From Perkinsus olseni (taxonomy: Eukaryota; Perkinsozoa; Perkinsida; Perkinsidae): a stretch of 64,000 bases of DNA. Position 1 is the stretch's first letter, and each line of letters opens with the position of its first letter. The notes beneath the pieces were generated by a model. It saw only the letters and a program-made list of their open reading frames with translations. It did no database searches and was not told where the DNA came from. Below are positions 44,453-56,611 of this stretch, piece by piece. Made by a program: the position numbers and the translations under genes. The stretch covers positions 168,534 through 232,533 of the forward strand of contig JABANP010000037.1 of assembly GCA_013115135.1 (NCBI GenBank), written 5' to 3'.

Positions 44453-45953
44453 CTACACCCGATTACCTGCTCGAGTGATCCGATAGGATGGACTGTTAGC
44501 CGTAGAGATGACACGCCCTGCTGTGCTAACTTTGGGATGAATCCAGGGAGCATGATGACGGAGAGGTAATTCCAACGACCCTTGAGCTCCACCTCCGCGC
44601 TGTCCACGGGCATTGCTGCCGTATCCTTCCGTGAAGGCTTTCACAGACATCCGTACGAACTCCTGACCATACGTTTGGCCCAGCAGTGTCAGGGACTTCA
44701 CGAAATGCTCATAGTCGCCCTCCTTAACCGACACGCCCATCCCGCCCAGATCAACGAACGTGACGCCACCATTGTCTCCCCTACCGAGGTTGGGCTCGTC
44801 AACAAAGATATTACAAGGCTGGAAGTCCGTATGCTGGACCTCCAGCCTACCCGACGTACCATTAATACGCTCATGAAAGCGTCGCAGCTGGCGCCCGACC
44901 TCTTCCAGTATCCGCGAGTTGTCCTCTCGCGCATGCACCTTCCGACCCAGAATCTCGGCCAACCGGACGCCTCTTGCCACCGGCATCGCTATGAGGTTGA
45001 AGAGCACGCGAGATGAACCGGTCGAGGGCGCCGCGGCGACGTCGAAGATCTTCACTGGGAACGCCAATAGACCGCCCAGGAGTAGACCGAGACAGCAGGT
45101 AGGGATACCGCTTGGCCAGGTCTGTGTAGTTACCAGCTTCCGTCGGCAATTGCGCGCATTTGCGCTGCGCCGAGACCAGCTTCAAACACAACTTATTCGT
45201 ACCGTTAACCTTGACAAACCAAATGCCGCTGTTCATTCCACCAGTGAACCCCCTCATGGAGGTGATACTGATAATATCACCACTACCCTGAAGGCCCAAC
45301 TCGGTGACCAGCAGCGAGAAGCAATCATTTGGGTTGAACGAAGAGGAGTTCCTTCCGGGCATCGTCAGCCGCTTTCTCGACACCAGACCGGCTGTAGGCG
45401 GTTTTTGCTGTCGAGCCGATCCTGAGCCGCCCGACGCTGCCCTCGCCCTCGCCGGAGTAACAGCGTCATCTAACCTCACTTCGTCGGCCGGCGACCAATT
45501 CTTCCTGCGTATCTTAGTTTTGTTCGCTCTTCGTTTGACATCCAAGTCAACATATCCAGGATCATCACAGAGGCCCACCACAGTGGCGTCCACCCATCGG
45601 TCATGCGTCAGGCTGTAATACCGAACCCCGTCATTAACGCGGTACTCGCCTGTCTCCTCTCGCGTCTCGCCGTCATCATCACCCTTCCCTGATACTCGAG
45701 GGCTCAGTGCTCGGATTCTATTTGTGCGAGCATTGGACTTCACTTCTAAATCGTAGGTAAGCTCATCGTTATGGTTGACCACCTTCGTTACCGTGGTGCG
45801 GACCCACCGGGCGTATGTCGTACTATAATACTCGACACACTCCCCTTCTCGATATCTCGGCAACTTCCCATCGCCGTCCTCCAGCGTCGGCTGACGGTCG
45901 AGTTGGAGATTCCGAGAAGTCCGGAACGGAGGCGAGTAATTATTTATAACCAT
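44453..45953 (-). CDS. Tandem Tudor-like repeats fused to an APH/choline-kinase-like domain
   Basis: The most likely start is the ATG at 45953 (MVINNYSPPFRTSRNL); the frame is open upstream to 46154 but looks like UTR. Two about 50-residue repeats follow: GECVEYYSTTYARWVRTTVT and NDGVRYYSLTHDRWVDATVV, each ending in a Lys/Arg/Asn run with an IR motif. This is a Tudor/SH3-like pattern. After a Ser/Arg-rich linker, FTGGMNSGIWFVKV and KLCLKLVSAQ form the N-lobe of a kinase fold. An 84-nt intron (GTAACT...CCCAG) joins it to VKIFDVAAAPSTG. The catalytic loop HTDFQPCNIFVD has the H-x-D-x4-N motif, and FVDLGGMG carries the metal-binding Asp. Substrate is unknown. The stop near 44453 is tentative. 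Confidence 0.72.
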
Positions 45954-46588
45954 TAGTAAATGAACTGAGTCGTGGCTTGAAGGCAGCCGCGGGAAAGCCG
46001 ACCAACAGCACAACCGCCGGAATGGGGATGTCGCCCACGCTAGTTCCCCAATTCCATCAAAGTGAGAGGTCAGGTCATTAGACCCGCGCACTAGACGAGA
46101 TGTATGCCAGCAGAATATTTCTTCTATCACATATGTCGCTCCCGAGACCGCCATTGGCAGTCATTCGACCTTCCAATTTCAAGAGGTAAAGATCGCAGGG
46201 GAATGGCACCCGTATGAGGGCGCTAGTCACAACGGACACCGATCCCAACCTCGAAACACCTGAGTCCCGAGAAGCCCACAACCATATGAGTCTCATCTAC
46301 TGTATTGACACTAGTATAAATTCAACAGGAGGAAGAGTGTTCATGGTAAGACAAGTCATGTGATTCAAACGCCCAAACTTCCAAGTGATGTTGGTGTCAA
46401 ACTCTCGGGTGTGTGATGGTCATAAGGGTCGTCAATGTAGGATGATGGATGGTGTGTCGCCGCCGCCGGCAGCAGCATCATACCTACTACTATATCCCTC
46501 AAAAACCTGACATAAAAGATTGTGGTACGGCCTTCTGGGGAGGTGACGAAGACCCAAGAACTGCGGCGACCTGATCGGGGAGATGAAC
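45954..46588. other. Spacer without a supported gene
   Basis: This contains the upstream region of the Tudor/kinase gene and the 3' side of the next minus-strand gene. Frames at 46078-46296 and 46365-46592 (minus) show no domain. Confidence 0.35.
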
Positions 46589-47300
46589 TCACTTCCCATA
46601 GATGTAGCTGATGAGCCTCAAGAAGAAGATGAGAAGATTAAATTGATTGGCGTACGCCAGAAGCACATGTCCAACAATCCCTGACAAGATCGAGGAATGA
46701 TGTGTTGAAGGAGTGGTAGTAGCAGAGGCCTCCTCACCGGTGAGACACCAAGTAGAGAAGTAAGCGTAGTGCTTAGCCTTGTGAGTGTAGAGACTCCAGC
46801 AGCCGATCCCTAGGTAGACTACCGTGTAGACGATCTCGGCTCCCACTAGAGACCAGAAGATGATGCTCATCAAATGATGGGAGGATGATCGATACCTACA
46901 AAGCGTGTGGGGATTCCGAACTCAGCGGCGGATGGTCTACATGGCGGTGAGGTCATGGATGGCAAGAGAACTGTGGGTGATATGATAAGCTGAGAAGAGC
47001 CCTTGTAAAACCTGACGTTCAACCAACGAGTGTCCGGGCCACTGAGGGAGGGGAGCTCACCGCTTGCACCACCAAAGAAGGATGGCAAAAGCCGTCCTAT
47101 GACGCTCATACAATACGGTGATCTCCTCGGCAACAACAGTCGGGTCGCCGCTACCCAGGACGTCACCGAAGAGCCTGAGGATGATGACCATGCCCCCCGA
47201 CCAAGCCGATCTTTGGAGGTCCACTGGGAGAAGGCAGCCCAGTCGAGTGAAGAGGCTGTTGGCCTCACCTTGCTGATATATCCGCTGCGGTTAAGAAACC
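46589..47300 (-). CDS. Multi-pass membrane protein, unrecognised
   Basis: The clearest exon (46589-46873) reads MSIIFWSLVGAEIVYTVVYL, GIGCWSLYTHKAKHYAYFST and then ILSGIVGHVLLAYANQFNLL, giving two to three hydrophobic helices and a Lys-rich loop. Upstream exons likely include VLYERHRTAFAILLWWCK (about 47080-47130, with a GTGAGC donor) and HSLVERQVLQGLFSAYHITH (about 46960-47030, with a donor at GTAGAC). The combination suggests a small polytopic membrane protein. The family is not recognised and the N-terminus is unresolved. Confidence 0.45.
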
Positions 47301-47722
47301 ATCCCTAGGCGTACGAGGGGGCGTCGGATCTCGATAACCACATGGATGGCCTTCCGAGAGGGAGCCATCCGGATTGGAGAGGAGAACAGGCAGCCCGGCA
47401 CAGAGGATCTACAACATGGAACCATTCAATAGAGGGACGACTCTGAGTTACTCGAAGAAGGCCGAGCCCTGCTGGAGAGCCTAGCGTTGGGAATGCCCAC
47501 CCTCCCCTGTCGGGTACTACCCGTCGCATGAAGGAAGCCCTCCTCTCATCCCCCTCTCGCTTATCCTTGCTTCCCATCGTAGTCCTATCCATCCATTAAT
47601 AATATTATTTTGCAGCCACTGCAAGCAATCGTTACCCATCACCCAATAACCAACACAACGATGACAACGAACGACGAAATGATGCAGTCGTATGATACAC
47701 CATGGGGCCTCCCAAGGGGCGG

Positions 47723-48330
47723 CTAATTACAAAAGTCGATTGCCATCGGTAGGGTGCTCATCACGACCGCCTGCCGCTGCCAGGAGTAGGAGGCCTCTTC
47801 GGGCTCGGAGTGATTCTCCGCTGAGGGCTGCTCCGGCGACTGGCGTAGTGCTGTAGCGGTGACCCACGGAGCGATGCAGCTGGCGATGTTATTGCAGTCG
47901 GCCTGTACGCCATGACGGTAAAGGGCCACGCAGGATCTTACCGCCCACTCAGTTAATTCACCAAAGCGGAGAGCATTCCCCTACCACTATCCGCATACCA
48001 TACCACAATTTCGCCGGAAACTCATCCAACACCTCGGAACCCCGTCCTCAGTCGTCCTACCTATTCGGATGACTAATGTTAGGCAAAAGGCTGTCATCCG
48101 TCCACTCTGGAATCCTCAGTCCTCCCTGCCACAGCCAAGCCTCGGGTAGTCCCTCCCGAGGGTCAGCGGCTGTCCCACCTGGAGAGCCTCAGCTGCCTCC
48201 GGGAAGTTAGTCGATAACGAAGTACGACAGTCGGAGTAGAGCTCCCGTATGGCACTGGCTAGTCTACACATCCTCGAGTGTACCTACGCTGGACAAGATC
48301 ATAGTATTCTTCCCCATCCCTCTCCACGTG
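47723..48330 (-). CDS. Unrecognised spliced gene, 3' part
   Basis: Two exons look convincingly coding on the minus strand. One reads LASAIRELYSDCRTSLSTNF, PEAAEALQVGQPLTLGRDYP (about 48120-48270). The other reads ELTEWAVRSCVALYRHGVQA, DCNNIASCIAPWVTATAL (about 47840-47960) and runs to a TAG at about 47723. No domain is recognised. It may be a separate gene or the C-terminal part of the long coiled-coil gene upstream, with which it shares strand and close spacing. Confidence 0.42.
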
Positions 48331-48799
48331 CAAGGCAGTCGAAGCGATGACTCCCACGGTGAGAGTTCCATCAGTCCGCGAGGGTATAAACTATTCTCTC
48401 AAAAACGAACGATCAGACGTCGAGCGAGAGAGCCAATCTAAGTGCTGACAGAACAAACTGAAATTTCATAAACAGCGAGTCTAAGGAGATGAGGCCGTTA
48501 ACCTTCTCCGATAAGCTGCCGCAAGATAGCCCCTGAGTGTTCATGGGGAGGAGCCCACCGTTTGTATAGCGTTCTGCATCTCCAAGATAGTGGCCTGCTG
48601 GTCTCCAGTACCAGCTGATGAAAACGCATCGCCACCTCGGAAGAGCCTCCAACCAGAAATTCAGCTCACCCTCTGTCCGTTGCCTCAGTGGGAGACCTGC
48701 CTGCCGCAGTGATCGATGATTCGTGCCGAGCAACCACCGCGGAGATCTGGTAACAGCATCACTACTGCCCTGGCGAGCCCTCCCCATCCGCATAGGAGG

Positions 48800-51700
48800 T
48801 ATCTTACCTCGTCGAGTTCCCCCCTAAGGGCCTCGACTTCTCCAACACTCTCTACCTGACCAAAGTTCCCACCGTACGCCGATGGCCGCGACCGAAGGCA
48901 TTCATCAGGGGCAAGAGCTCAACAAAAGCGTACGGTCTTCTCCAGGGCGCCCTCACAAGCTTTCAACCGATCAGCCAGTTCACTAACATCCGCCCTGTCT
49001 CCTGCAGGTCGTGCCTGACGAAGCTCCTCGCTACCAAGTCATGAACGCAGCAGCGCTGCCTTCGACGAATGCCCACTTTCCGTATTACCTCTTGCATGAT
49101 CTCCCCCATCCTTCCCGTGAGCAGGTCCACTTCTGTCCTCAACTGCTCCAGTCCCTCCGCAGCGGAGGTTTCTGCGGCGCCTAACCTCTCTACCACCCCA
49201 CCAAGTGTTGCCGACTGACCACGGGTTCTCCCACCGTGGCCAAAGCAGAAAGGCAACTACTACTACTACCAGCCTGTTCACCTCGGGATCGATATTCTCT
49301 CCTATATGATCCAACGCCTCCGACACTTGTTCCTCCACCATCCTCTGCCACTCCGACTGTGCAGGCACCGGGTCATTCCCCAGAACGTTCTGATCGGAAG
49401 CCCTACATCACGCTCGACCAGCTCAGTCTGCAGCGCCTCCAGCTTCCTCTCGATCAGCTCCTCTACACGCTCCTGCGATCCGCTGATGGCTTCCTGCAGC
49501 TCTCTCGCCTGCCACCCAGAATCACAGTGCTTCCGAGCTCTCAACCCAGCCACCTGGGCCTTCATTGCAGCCAGCTCCTTCCCCTTGCGGCCTGCTCCAC
49601 CAGCCGGACTAACTGCGGCCAACCTGAGGATACTGTCTCTATCGCAGTGCGTGCCAAGCAGCCTTGCAGGCCACTACTCTTTCTCCACTGTAGCCCCATC
49701 CAACCGCTTCTGCACCTCCTTGACGGCATCAACAACCTCCTCCAAGCTCAGCCGATCAGTGCCAAACTCACTCCTCAGCTCATCCATCTTCTTGCGCACA
49801 TCCTCGATCTCCTCGCGCCACCTCCCCACAGGCCGCCCACCCACTGCAGCCCCAAACTTCTCTTCCAATTCACCGACGATACCCTTCAGTTTCTCTATTT
49901 CCACCGTCCTCTCATCCCCTCTGTCTCCCATCCTCCTTATCTCCCCTGCCATCTCGGCCGCCTGTTTATCACATCTGCTTTGCAGCGTCTTTCGCATCTC
50001 CGTCTGAAATTGGACGAGTAAGACGCTCCCAACTAAGACGTGCAACAACAATATGTGTTAGTCTGATGGAAGCCCAGACCCATTTGGTTAGCCCAAAGCC
50101 GTAGCGAATGAACAATAATAGATTCATGGCAGCTGCTGACGTACCCCGCGAAGCGCGTCTAGCCGTCTCAGTAGGGCGGACTAGCACTACCTGATTCTTA
50201 GCCAAGTCATCAACTACCCCCAAGAGGGCCATCAACTCTGTCACAGAGTCCTCCAGCTCCTGGAGTCGCTCCCCTAAGTACAATACTGACAGCCTCACCA
50301 AAACTTGGTCCCGCCAAGACGATGATGAGGAGCACTCTGAGTGGGGCTCTGAGACTGCTGTTTCAACAGCCATTCAAACTCAGGGCTTCGATTTCTAGCA
50401 CTACTCAGGAGCATCCTCTTTGAGTCTTCAGAAAGGGAGGGAAGGACAATGCCTTCGGACCCTACTGTACTCTACTCCATAGGTTCGCAGCGTTGAGCCG
50501 ATGCCTCGCAGCTTACTTAAACTTTCCTCCACTTCCTGCGGAGGCTCGGCCTCTCTACCAGTCCTCGCCCCTCCTCTATCTTCCCAACTGCTACAGTCAA
50601 TCTGAGCAAGCAGCGTCCCACTACTACGCCAAGCCTCTACCACTACCCTTCCAAGGCCTTTCCTGCTCGAGGCCAGTTCCCCATCGACCCCTTCCAGAGT
50701 CTTCTTATGGGAGTTCAGTTCCTCGTCTATCCACTCTACATTAGCCTCCACATGGCCCAATCGACTCTCCACCTCTCCCCATCTTCCCAATCTCGTGCCG
50801 CACCCCCCTTATCTCCTCCATCTCCACCCTCACCTCAGCCAGCCCGCTCTTCAACCCGTCTATGCTTCGCTGAGCGTCCTCCTTGAACCCGTCCCTCGGG
50901 AACTTGCTAAGGAAGTCTGACATCTCCTCAACACTCGACTGCAGTCCAGAGACCTCCGCCACACTTCGCCTCAGCGCCGCGACTTCGCCTTCCACCCTCT
51001 CAACGGCACCGCCTATCCTCTGCTCCACAGCCTCGATCGAAGCCGCGCGACTTTCCAAAGCCCTGATGCCCTCACCCAAGTTTCCCGCTAGGTTAGTGAC
51101 TCTCTCTTCTACTTCCTCGGTTCTCCTAGCCCACTCCTTGGTCGATACTCTGAGCTCCTCAACAGCCCCAACGAGCCCTTCCTTATCAACACGGCCACTG
51201 ACTTCCTCAAGCTTCGATTCTAATGCCTGCAGTGTCCTCGACATCTCCCGTACTCTCTCTTCAATTCTCGCCCGCCCAGCATCAACATCAGTCCTGCAGT
51301 TCTCAAACTCTTCCCGACCGACTCCTCTCTCCTTCAGCCTCCGAACCTCATCAGCCACCCGCTGAATCTCCTCCCCCACACCATCCAGCTTCGACCGATC
51401 CGACAGAACACCACCGAGCTGCTCCGACACCCCAGCAAGGGCTTCCTTCACCGAGTTGATCCCCTTCCCAGGCATCCCCTCCGAGCTTCTCCACCTCCTC
51501 CCTCAGAACAGAGCTTGCCGACGCAATCTCCGCGCTGACTGCATCCGAAAGTTCACTCTAAACACTGTGAGACATGCCCTCTGCTCCAAGCCTGACGCCG
51601 ACGACCCACCTGACCCTGAGCAAGCCTCTCCACGGCCACTTCCGCCTGGGATACCCGAGGGGCTATTTTCTCCAACTTATCCAAACGGGAACCTGTCGAG

Positions 51701-54700
51701 CGCATTACTGCCATCCATCCTGGGAAGAGGCGGAGCCTGTACAGATGTGATCGTATTTGATATCCCGCTGCATCTCATCGTAGCTGTCCTCGCTACTGGA
51801 AGGGTCATCACCCAGTGATGGAGTTGAAGTGGTGATGGTCACGACTCTACCGCCGCTTGGCTGACCTGACAGAGGGCCCTCGATCAGCTAAATCGATGCG
51901 CCCAGTATCCAAAACTTCATCATTCCTAGCGTATTCAGGTCATCCCTTCGAAGACTCCTACGGAAGGAGCGGCCCTTCAGCCAAGCACCAAAGATGCAGA
52001 GAGCTCAGTTCGATACACTCGGAATATTGCCATTTCCGCGCACTCCAGCTCCCATGAAAACGACTGTATTCCAGAACCACCACTAAGTTCTCCATGGCCC
52101 CATCCATTCCCTGCTCTCTCTTCACACTGTTTATACAAGACAGTGCTATCCACGCCCGTCACTACCAGAGCTCCTCTTTTTCATTTCCCCTTCTAGCTTC
52201 CCTAGACGCTCCTCAACCCTGCCGATCTCCTCCGTCTTCCCCGCCGCACATGTTGAAATCCTCCTTTCCGCTTCCATGATCTCCAGATGGACTTCGGCGA
52301 GTATCTCAGCCCTGCTCTTTTGCACCAACTCATTAGTCGACATCTCGATTCTCTCCGAAGCCTCTCGGAAATCTGCCAACACCTTTTCCTCGCGCTGTTG
52401 GAGCTCATCAGCCTTCTGCCGGAGCATAGCATCCATCGAGGCCTGCACCCGGCGGCCGCTTCCCTCACGGAGAGCGAGGCCCTCTGCCACTACCTTGTTC
52501 GCTTGTACACCCTCCTCCACCCACTTCTGTGACGCCGCTATGATCTTGTCCAGTTCCCTCCCCTTCCTCTGCACCTCTTCTAGCTTCTGCTCGATCTTCA
52601 TCTCGCATTTCCTCTCCAATGCACCTACGCAGGCCCCCCACCCACTCATTCCAAACCACTGTGGCGGCCGCAGTGTGGCCTTTTGTTCCCCCAGCAACAG
52701 CAGCCCACCTAAGCTGAGCCTAAGATCCGTAATATCAGCCTTAAACTCATCTCCCTCTCGCGACCGGGCCGATCTCAACGTTGTCATTTCCTCCTTGAAC
52801 TCCCCTAGTGCCCTCGTGGCCGTATCTGAGGTCTCTCTGCTCGCTACATCACCGAGATCCCGTGCAAGTGACAAGGACAACCGCCTCCTGTCGACGGAAG
52901 TGAGCAGGCACCATCGAGACTGCCTCTCCCGCCTATACCCTCACCATCACAGTAACCGAAGGCGCACGCACCCAAGTCCCTTCCCACTCAAATTAGCCTT
53001 CTGTTCTCGCAGCTGTCGATCAAATTCAGCCTGCCTATCATCCCTCTGGCGGACCACCTGAGACCCTCCATGACCCGACGCTGACTACACCCCAGGCCCA
53101 ACCTCCTTGAGCATGTCCAGGGACCTCGTGAGAGGCTCATACCGACTCGCTATATCTGATGGTCACTTGATGTGGGCTTCGAGATCACCGTTTCCACTGA
53201 CTCCCGTCACCTCGGCTCACTTTTGCCTCAATCCGATGGAATCTGTCCGATACCTCGGGGCGCTGGAGAAGGGAGTCGGCCAGAGCGGACACTGAAGACG
53301 GCACCCTCAACCGAGAAACCCTCCGACCAGCAGCTGATCCCAGGACATCCGGACAGACAGCTTTGTAAGGAAGTGATGACAGCTTCGCACGACTCCCACC
53401 TCGGTCCTCGCACAGCGCGGTGACTCCTAGACACTAGCTGGGGCGAATCAGCCGCGACAGACTGAAGGCGAAGACAGGTAGCGACCTCAGCGCGCCGCTT
53501 GGCCGACCTCCGACACAACCCTCCTGGTTTCTGCCAGGTTCTCCCGTAGTATCACCAGCTGCTCCTGATTCCTCTAAGATGGACCTCATGCAACCGCTGC
53601 AGGAGGCAGTGCAGCAGGTGCCCCACCTCCAAGCCCTCTCCTAGGCCCCTCAGAGTAGAATCAACTTGCCGACTAGCGGTGCCTGTCGACTGAGGTCCTC
53701 TCCTAGTGCCAGGTCCCCTACTACCAGCGTCATCCACAGCTCGTTCTACCACCATCAGCCTGTGAGACATATCCTCTCGAACTGACTTTACCTCCGCGAC
53801 CTGCTCACTCAGGGACTGGAAGGCCGACTGCAAGTCGGTAACTACAGAGGACCACGTCAGTCGACAGCGGCAAGGGAGGGCGCTCAATAGTCAGAGGATG
53901 CGTGATGCACTCCACCCTGGAGAGACCAGAACAACATGGCTCCTTCGGCCAGAAAGATGGCCTCGGCGACTCGCGTTTGCCCTCGGCCCTACCCTCAGGG
54001 ATGGTGGCGGGCAGCGTGCTGGGCGTGTCCATCCCGACAGGTGTAGTCGGGCGAAGCGCAGACCTCTCGAACGCAGTGAGCCTATTGTCTACTCTAGTGA
54101 TCGCTGAGACAATAAACGTGCCTCTCAGAAGCGACCAGGACAGCGAGTCCTCACCAGAGTCTATGTACCGCCTGAGATCCACAGTGGCAGCTAGGCACTG
54201 CCTTACCTCCTCACCGAGGGCTCGAACCTCCGATTCTGACACCTCTAGCTACGACAAGCAGCGAGAGACCCGAACGTCGACTACCAGGCTCCTCAGGGAC
54301 AGCATGATGAGACGCCCTTGACGAATGTCCGCCGCCACCAGTACCGCCATACCGGCCCCTCTCCAACGCCTTCACTCGCTTAGTCAGATTCAAGCACTCA
54401 TCTGACCAACCAGCCAATTGTACCGGTGTACTATAACTGATGGTTTGATTGAATCAGACTCGCATTTATGACACACCGCAAGCCAGGCGATCGTGAGAGG
54501 CGTAGTTCAGGAAGGAACTCATGACCACCTATGACAATTTTAAGGTCCTTGTGGCCTTCTACTGACTCCAAGGTGGGCATCTTCCCTTGCCCACCGGACC
54601 GAGACCTGTACAGGCCAGTTCTCGCAGCCAAAGGCCGCCTCTCCCCACCTTGAGCTGCCACCACCTCCTCTCCGAGCCATCGAATCGATGTCGGACTGCA

Positions 54701-55152
54701 TTGCCTGCATTTTCTAGGGGGCAAGGCGGCAACTCTCAGGAGAGGACAAGAGCACATCAGGTACTTCAGTGAGATTCTCAACGGCTTCCTTAAGACCAGC
54801 AGACTTCTTCAAATCAGCCTTCACGGCTGCCATGTCGGTAGTGATATCTTTCAACCTTGCCGAGCTGTGGCGAGAGTCGCTAAGATACCCCCACCCATGA
54901 CCGTGCGACCCCAAGGCCTCACCACTACCTGCTAAGATTCCTCGCAATGTAACTGACCACATCGTCGATTCTCTCAGTCAGCTCTGCCCGGCACTTCCTC
55001 GTATGCTGCTCGAGCTCTATCCGACAGACCCTCTCGACATGCCTGGCCACGCAGCGGCACTGCGGCCGTGCAGCAGTCTACCACCACTACTACTCAATCT
55101 TCCCCTCGAGAGCCGTGTACTCTGCTGAGACGTGAATCTGATCTCTGGACAT
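48800..55152 (-). CDS. Very long coiled-coil protein, many exons
   Basis: The ATG at 55152 begins MSRDQIHVSAEYTALEGKIE and, across an intron, HVERVCRIELEQHTRKC and LTERIDDVVSYIARNL. Heptad-patterned exons follow almost without break for 6 kb: LKDITTDMAAVKADLKKSAG (about 54800), VVTDLQSAFQSLSEQVAEVK (about 53800), a 240-residue exon at 52146-52880 (MKIEQKLEEVQRKGRELDKI), another at 50741-51475 (LGEGIRALESRAASIEAVEQ), then 49674-50051 and 48963-49620. Leu/Val at a and d positions with Glu/Arg/Lys/Gln between them are maintained throughout. No motor or other head domain is visible. Such proteins are usually structural (cytoskeleton, basal body, nuclear envelope). The 3' end may lie further downstream, near 47723. 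Confidence 0.75.
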
Positions 55153-55458
55153 GCTTAACACAGATCACCTACTTATCACAACCCCAATCATATTGACAAC
55201 GCTGTACGGAAGTAGGAGACAGAGAAGAGTCGACAACATGATCCCCAACGACAAGGGCAATGGGCACGCTAAGGCACAGAAGGGGATAGTATCAACAACT
55301 AGGGCTACGCTACTGAGGACGACGGTGGGGAGACGGTGGACTCCGACCGCTCTATTAACAGCGCAATTAGAAATCGCGCTTGTGTAAATCTCGCTCGCCC
55401 ATAGCTCGATCGACAGCCTTGGTGAGTCGTCAGGATTCTTGCTGTATAGTCACCCAAC
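55153..55458. promoter_or_regulatory. Shared upstream region of two divergent genes
   Basis: About 306 bp separates the start of the coiled-coil gene (minus) from the start of uS7 (plus), so both promoters must lie here. The short frame at 55151-55387 has no coding character. I see no TATA box or other motif I can name. Confidence 0.45.
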
Positions 55459-56373
55459 ATGGCTGCGACTGAGCCTAAGCTTTTCGGCAGGTGGAGTTAC
55501 GAGGGGATCGAGACCTCTGATCTCTCTTTGGAGGTGGGACCCGGGGAATCGCCGAGTTGGCATTAGTCTCGTCTCCGGTCGTTCGTGGAAGGAATTCGTG
55601 AGTTCGTGTAGCCTCTTGTGAAGCCTCTCGGGCTTAGAGAATGTTTACTGGAATTCGGGTTGGGCACGGCAGGCGTACGACTGGCAATCATGTACTTGGT
55701 CATTACCTTCAGGACTACATCGCCTACACTGGCTCTGCCTCCGTGTTCACTGCCCACACTGCTGGCCGTTACCAGAAGAAGCGCTTCCGCAAGGCCGTCT
55801 GCCCCATCGTCGAGCGTCTCGTCAACTGTAATAACAGCAGGAGGAGGGATCATCGTCATCGCTCTTTTATTGCTTTGTGGCTCATACCACTCCATTCGTG
55901 AATTCTCATCTTCCTCATCCTTTCAGCCATGATGATGCACGGTCGCAACAACGGTAAGAAGCAGCTCGGTGTCCGCATCGTCCAGAACGCCTTCGAGATC
56001 ATCCACCTTCTCACCGACAAGAACCCCATCCAGGTACGTCCTAATTACCCCCTCCCCTCTGCTGGTGGGCTCATGTATCGTACGTCAGGTTCTCGTTGAT
56101 GCCGTTAAGAACGGTGGTCCCCGCGAAGACTCGACCCGTATCGGTTCCGCCGGTGTCGTCCGTCGTCAGGCCGTCGATGTCTCTCCCCTCCGCAGGGTCA
56201 ACCAGGCCATCTACCTCATCACCTCCGGTGCTCGTAACTCCTCCTTCCGCAACATCAAGTCGGTCTCCGAGTGCTTGGCTGATGAGATCATGAACTGCGC
56301 CAAGGAATCCTCCAACTCCTTCGCCATCAAGAAGAAGGATGAGATCGAGCGCATTGCCAAGGCTAACCGATAA
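55459..56373 (+). CDS. RPS5: Cytosolic small-subunit ribosomal protein uS7 (RPS5)
   Basis: uS7 binds the 3' domain of 18S rRNA and lines the mRNA exit. Four exons are clear: 55459-55533, 55713-55827, 55927-56033 and 56089-56373. They read [20 protein letters not shown], then [20 protein letters not shown] with [16 protein letters not shown], then [17 protein letters not shown] and [14 protein letters not shown], then [20 protein letters not shown] to the closing AKANR. All introns are GT-AG; the first is the longest (179 nt). The product is about 193 residues, the normal size for eukaryotic RPS5, and every conserved block is present. The C-rich codon choice in the last exon fits a highly expressed gene. 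Confidence 0.97.
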
Positions 56374-56503
56374 ATCACTTATCGCCGTGTCCGGCATGTC
56401 TTCTCCGCTGCAGCAGAGACTTCGTCTCTCGCGGTGGTGGTGGAAGTTATGTCGTGGCAGCGAAGCTTCGGTTTCTCACACAGCTGCTGGCTATGGGGTG
56501 CAA

Positions 56504-56611
56504 ATGAGAGTACTTGTTGTGTTGTTGGCAGTGTTTCTCAATTCAGTGGCATCGCCCCTGTATCGTGGCGTCTGGGAAGATTGTAACGATCCAGTCATTG
56601 TTCAACAATGA
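56504..56611 (+). CDS. Short frame with signal-peptide-like start (tentative)
   Basis: The ATG at 56504 gives MRVLVVLLAVFLNSVASPLY, a textbook signal peptide, but the frame stops after 35 residues. An intron could extend it (a GTATCG donor follows), or the similarity may be chance. It overlaps the presumed 5' side of the next hypothetical gene in another frame. Confidence 0.25.
   Translation: MRVLVVLLAVFLNSVASPLYRGVWEDCNDPVIVQQ

Noticed and set aside
45954..46154. N-terminal extension of the Tudor/kinase protein from an upstream in-frame ATG at 46154
   Set aside because: The added 67 residues are Cys/Trp/His-rich without pattern and look like translated 5' UTR; the ATG at 45953 gives a cleaner start.
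49236..50021. Long plus-strand open frames (49236-50021, 49306-50007) rich in Leu, Ser and Pro
   Set aside because: They are antisense to heptad-patterned minus-strand exons of the coiled-coil gene; Glu/Leu-rich coding leaves long open antisense frames. No domain is present.
50883..51365. Plus-strand Ser/Thr-rich 160-codon frame
   Set aside because: It is the antisense shadow of the coiled-coil exon at 50741-51475.
52276..53061. Plus-strand 261-codon frame, Ser/Cys-rich
   Set aside because: It is the antisense shadow of the 244-residue coiled-coil exon at 52146-52880.
56071..56397. Minus-strand 108-codon frame rich in Asp/Gly
   Set aside because: It is the shadow of the last uS7 exon.
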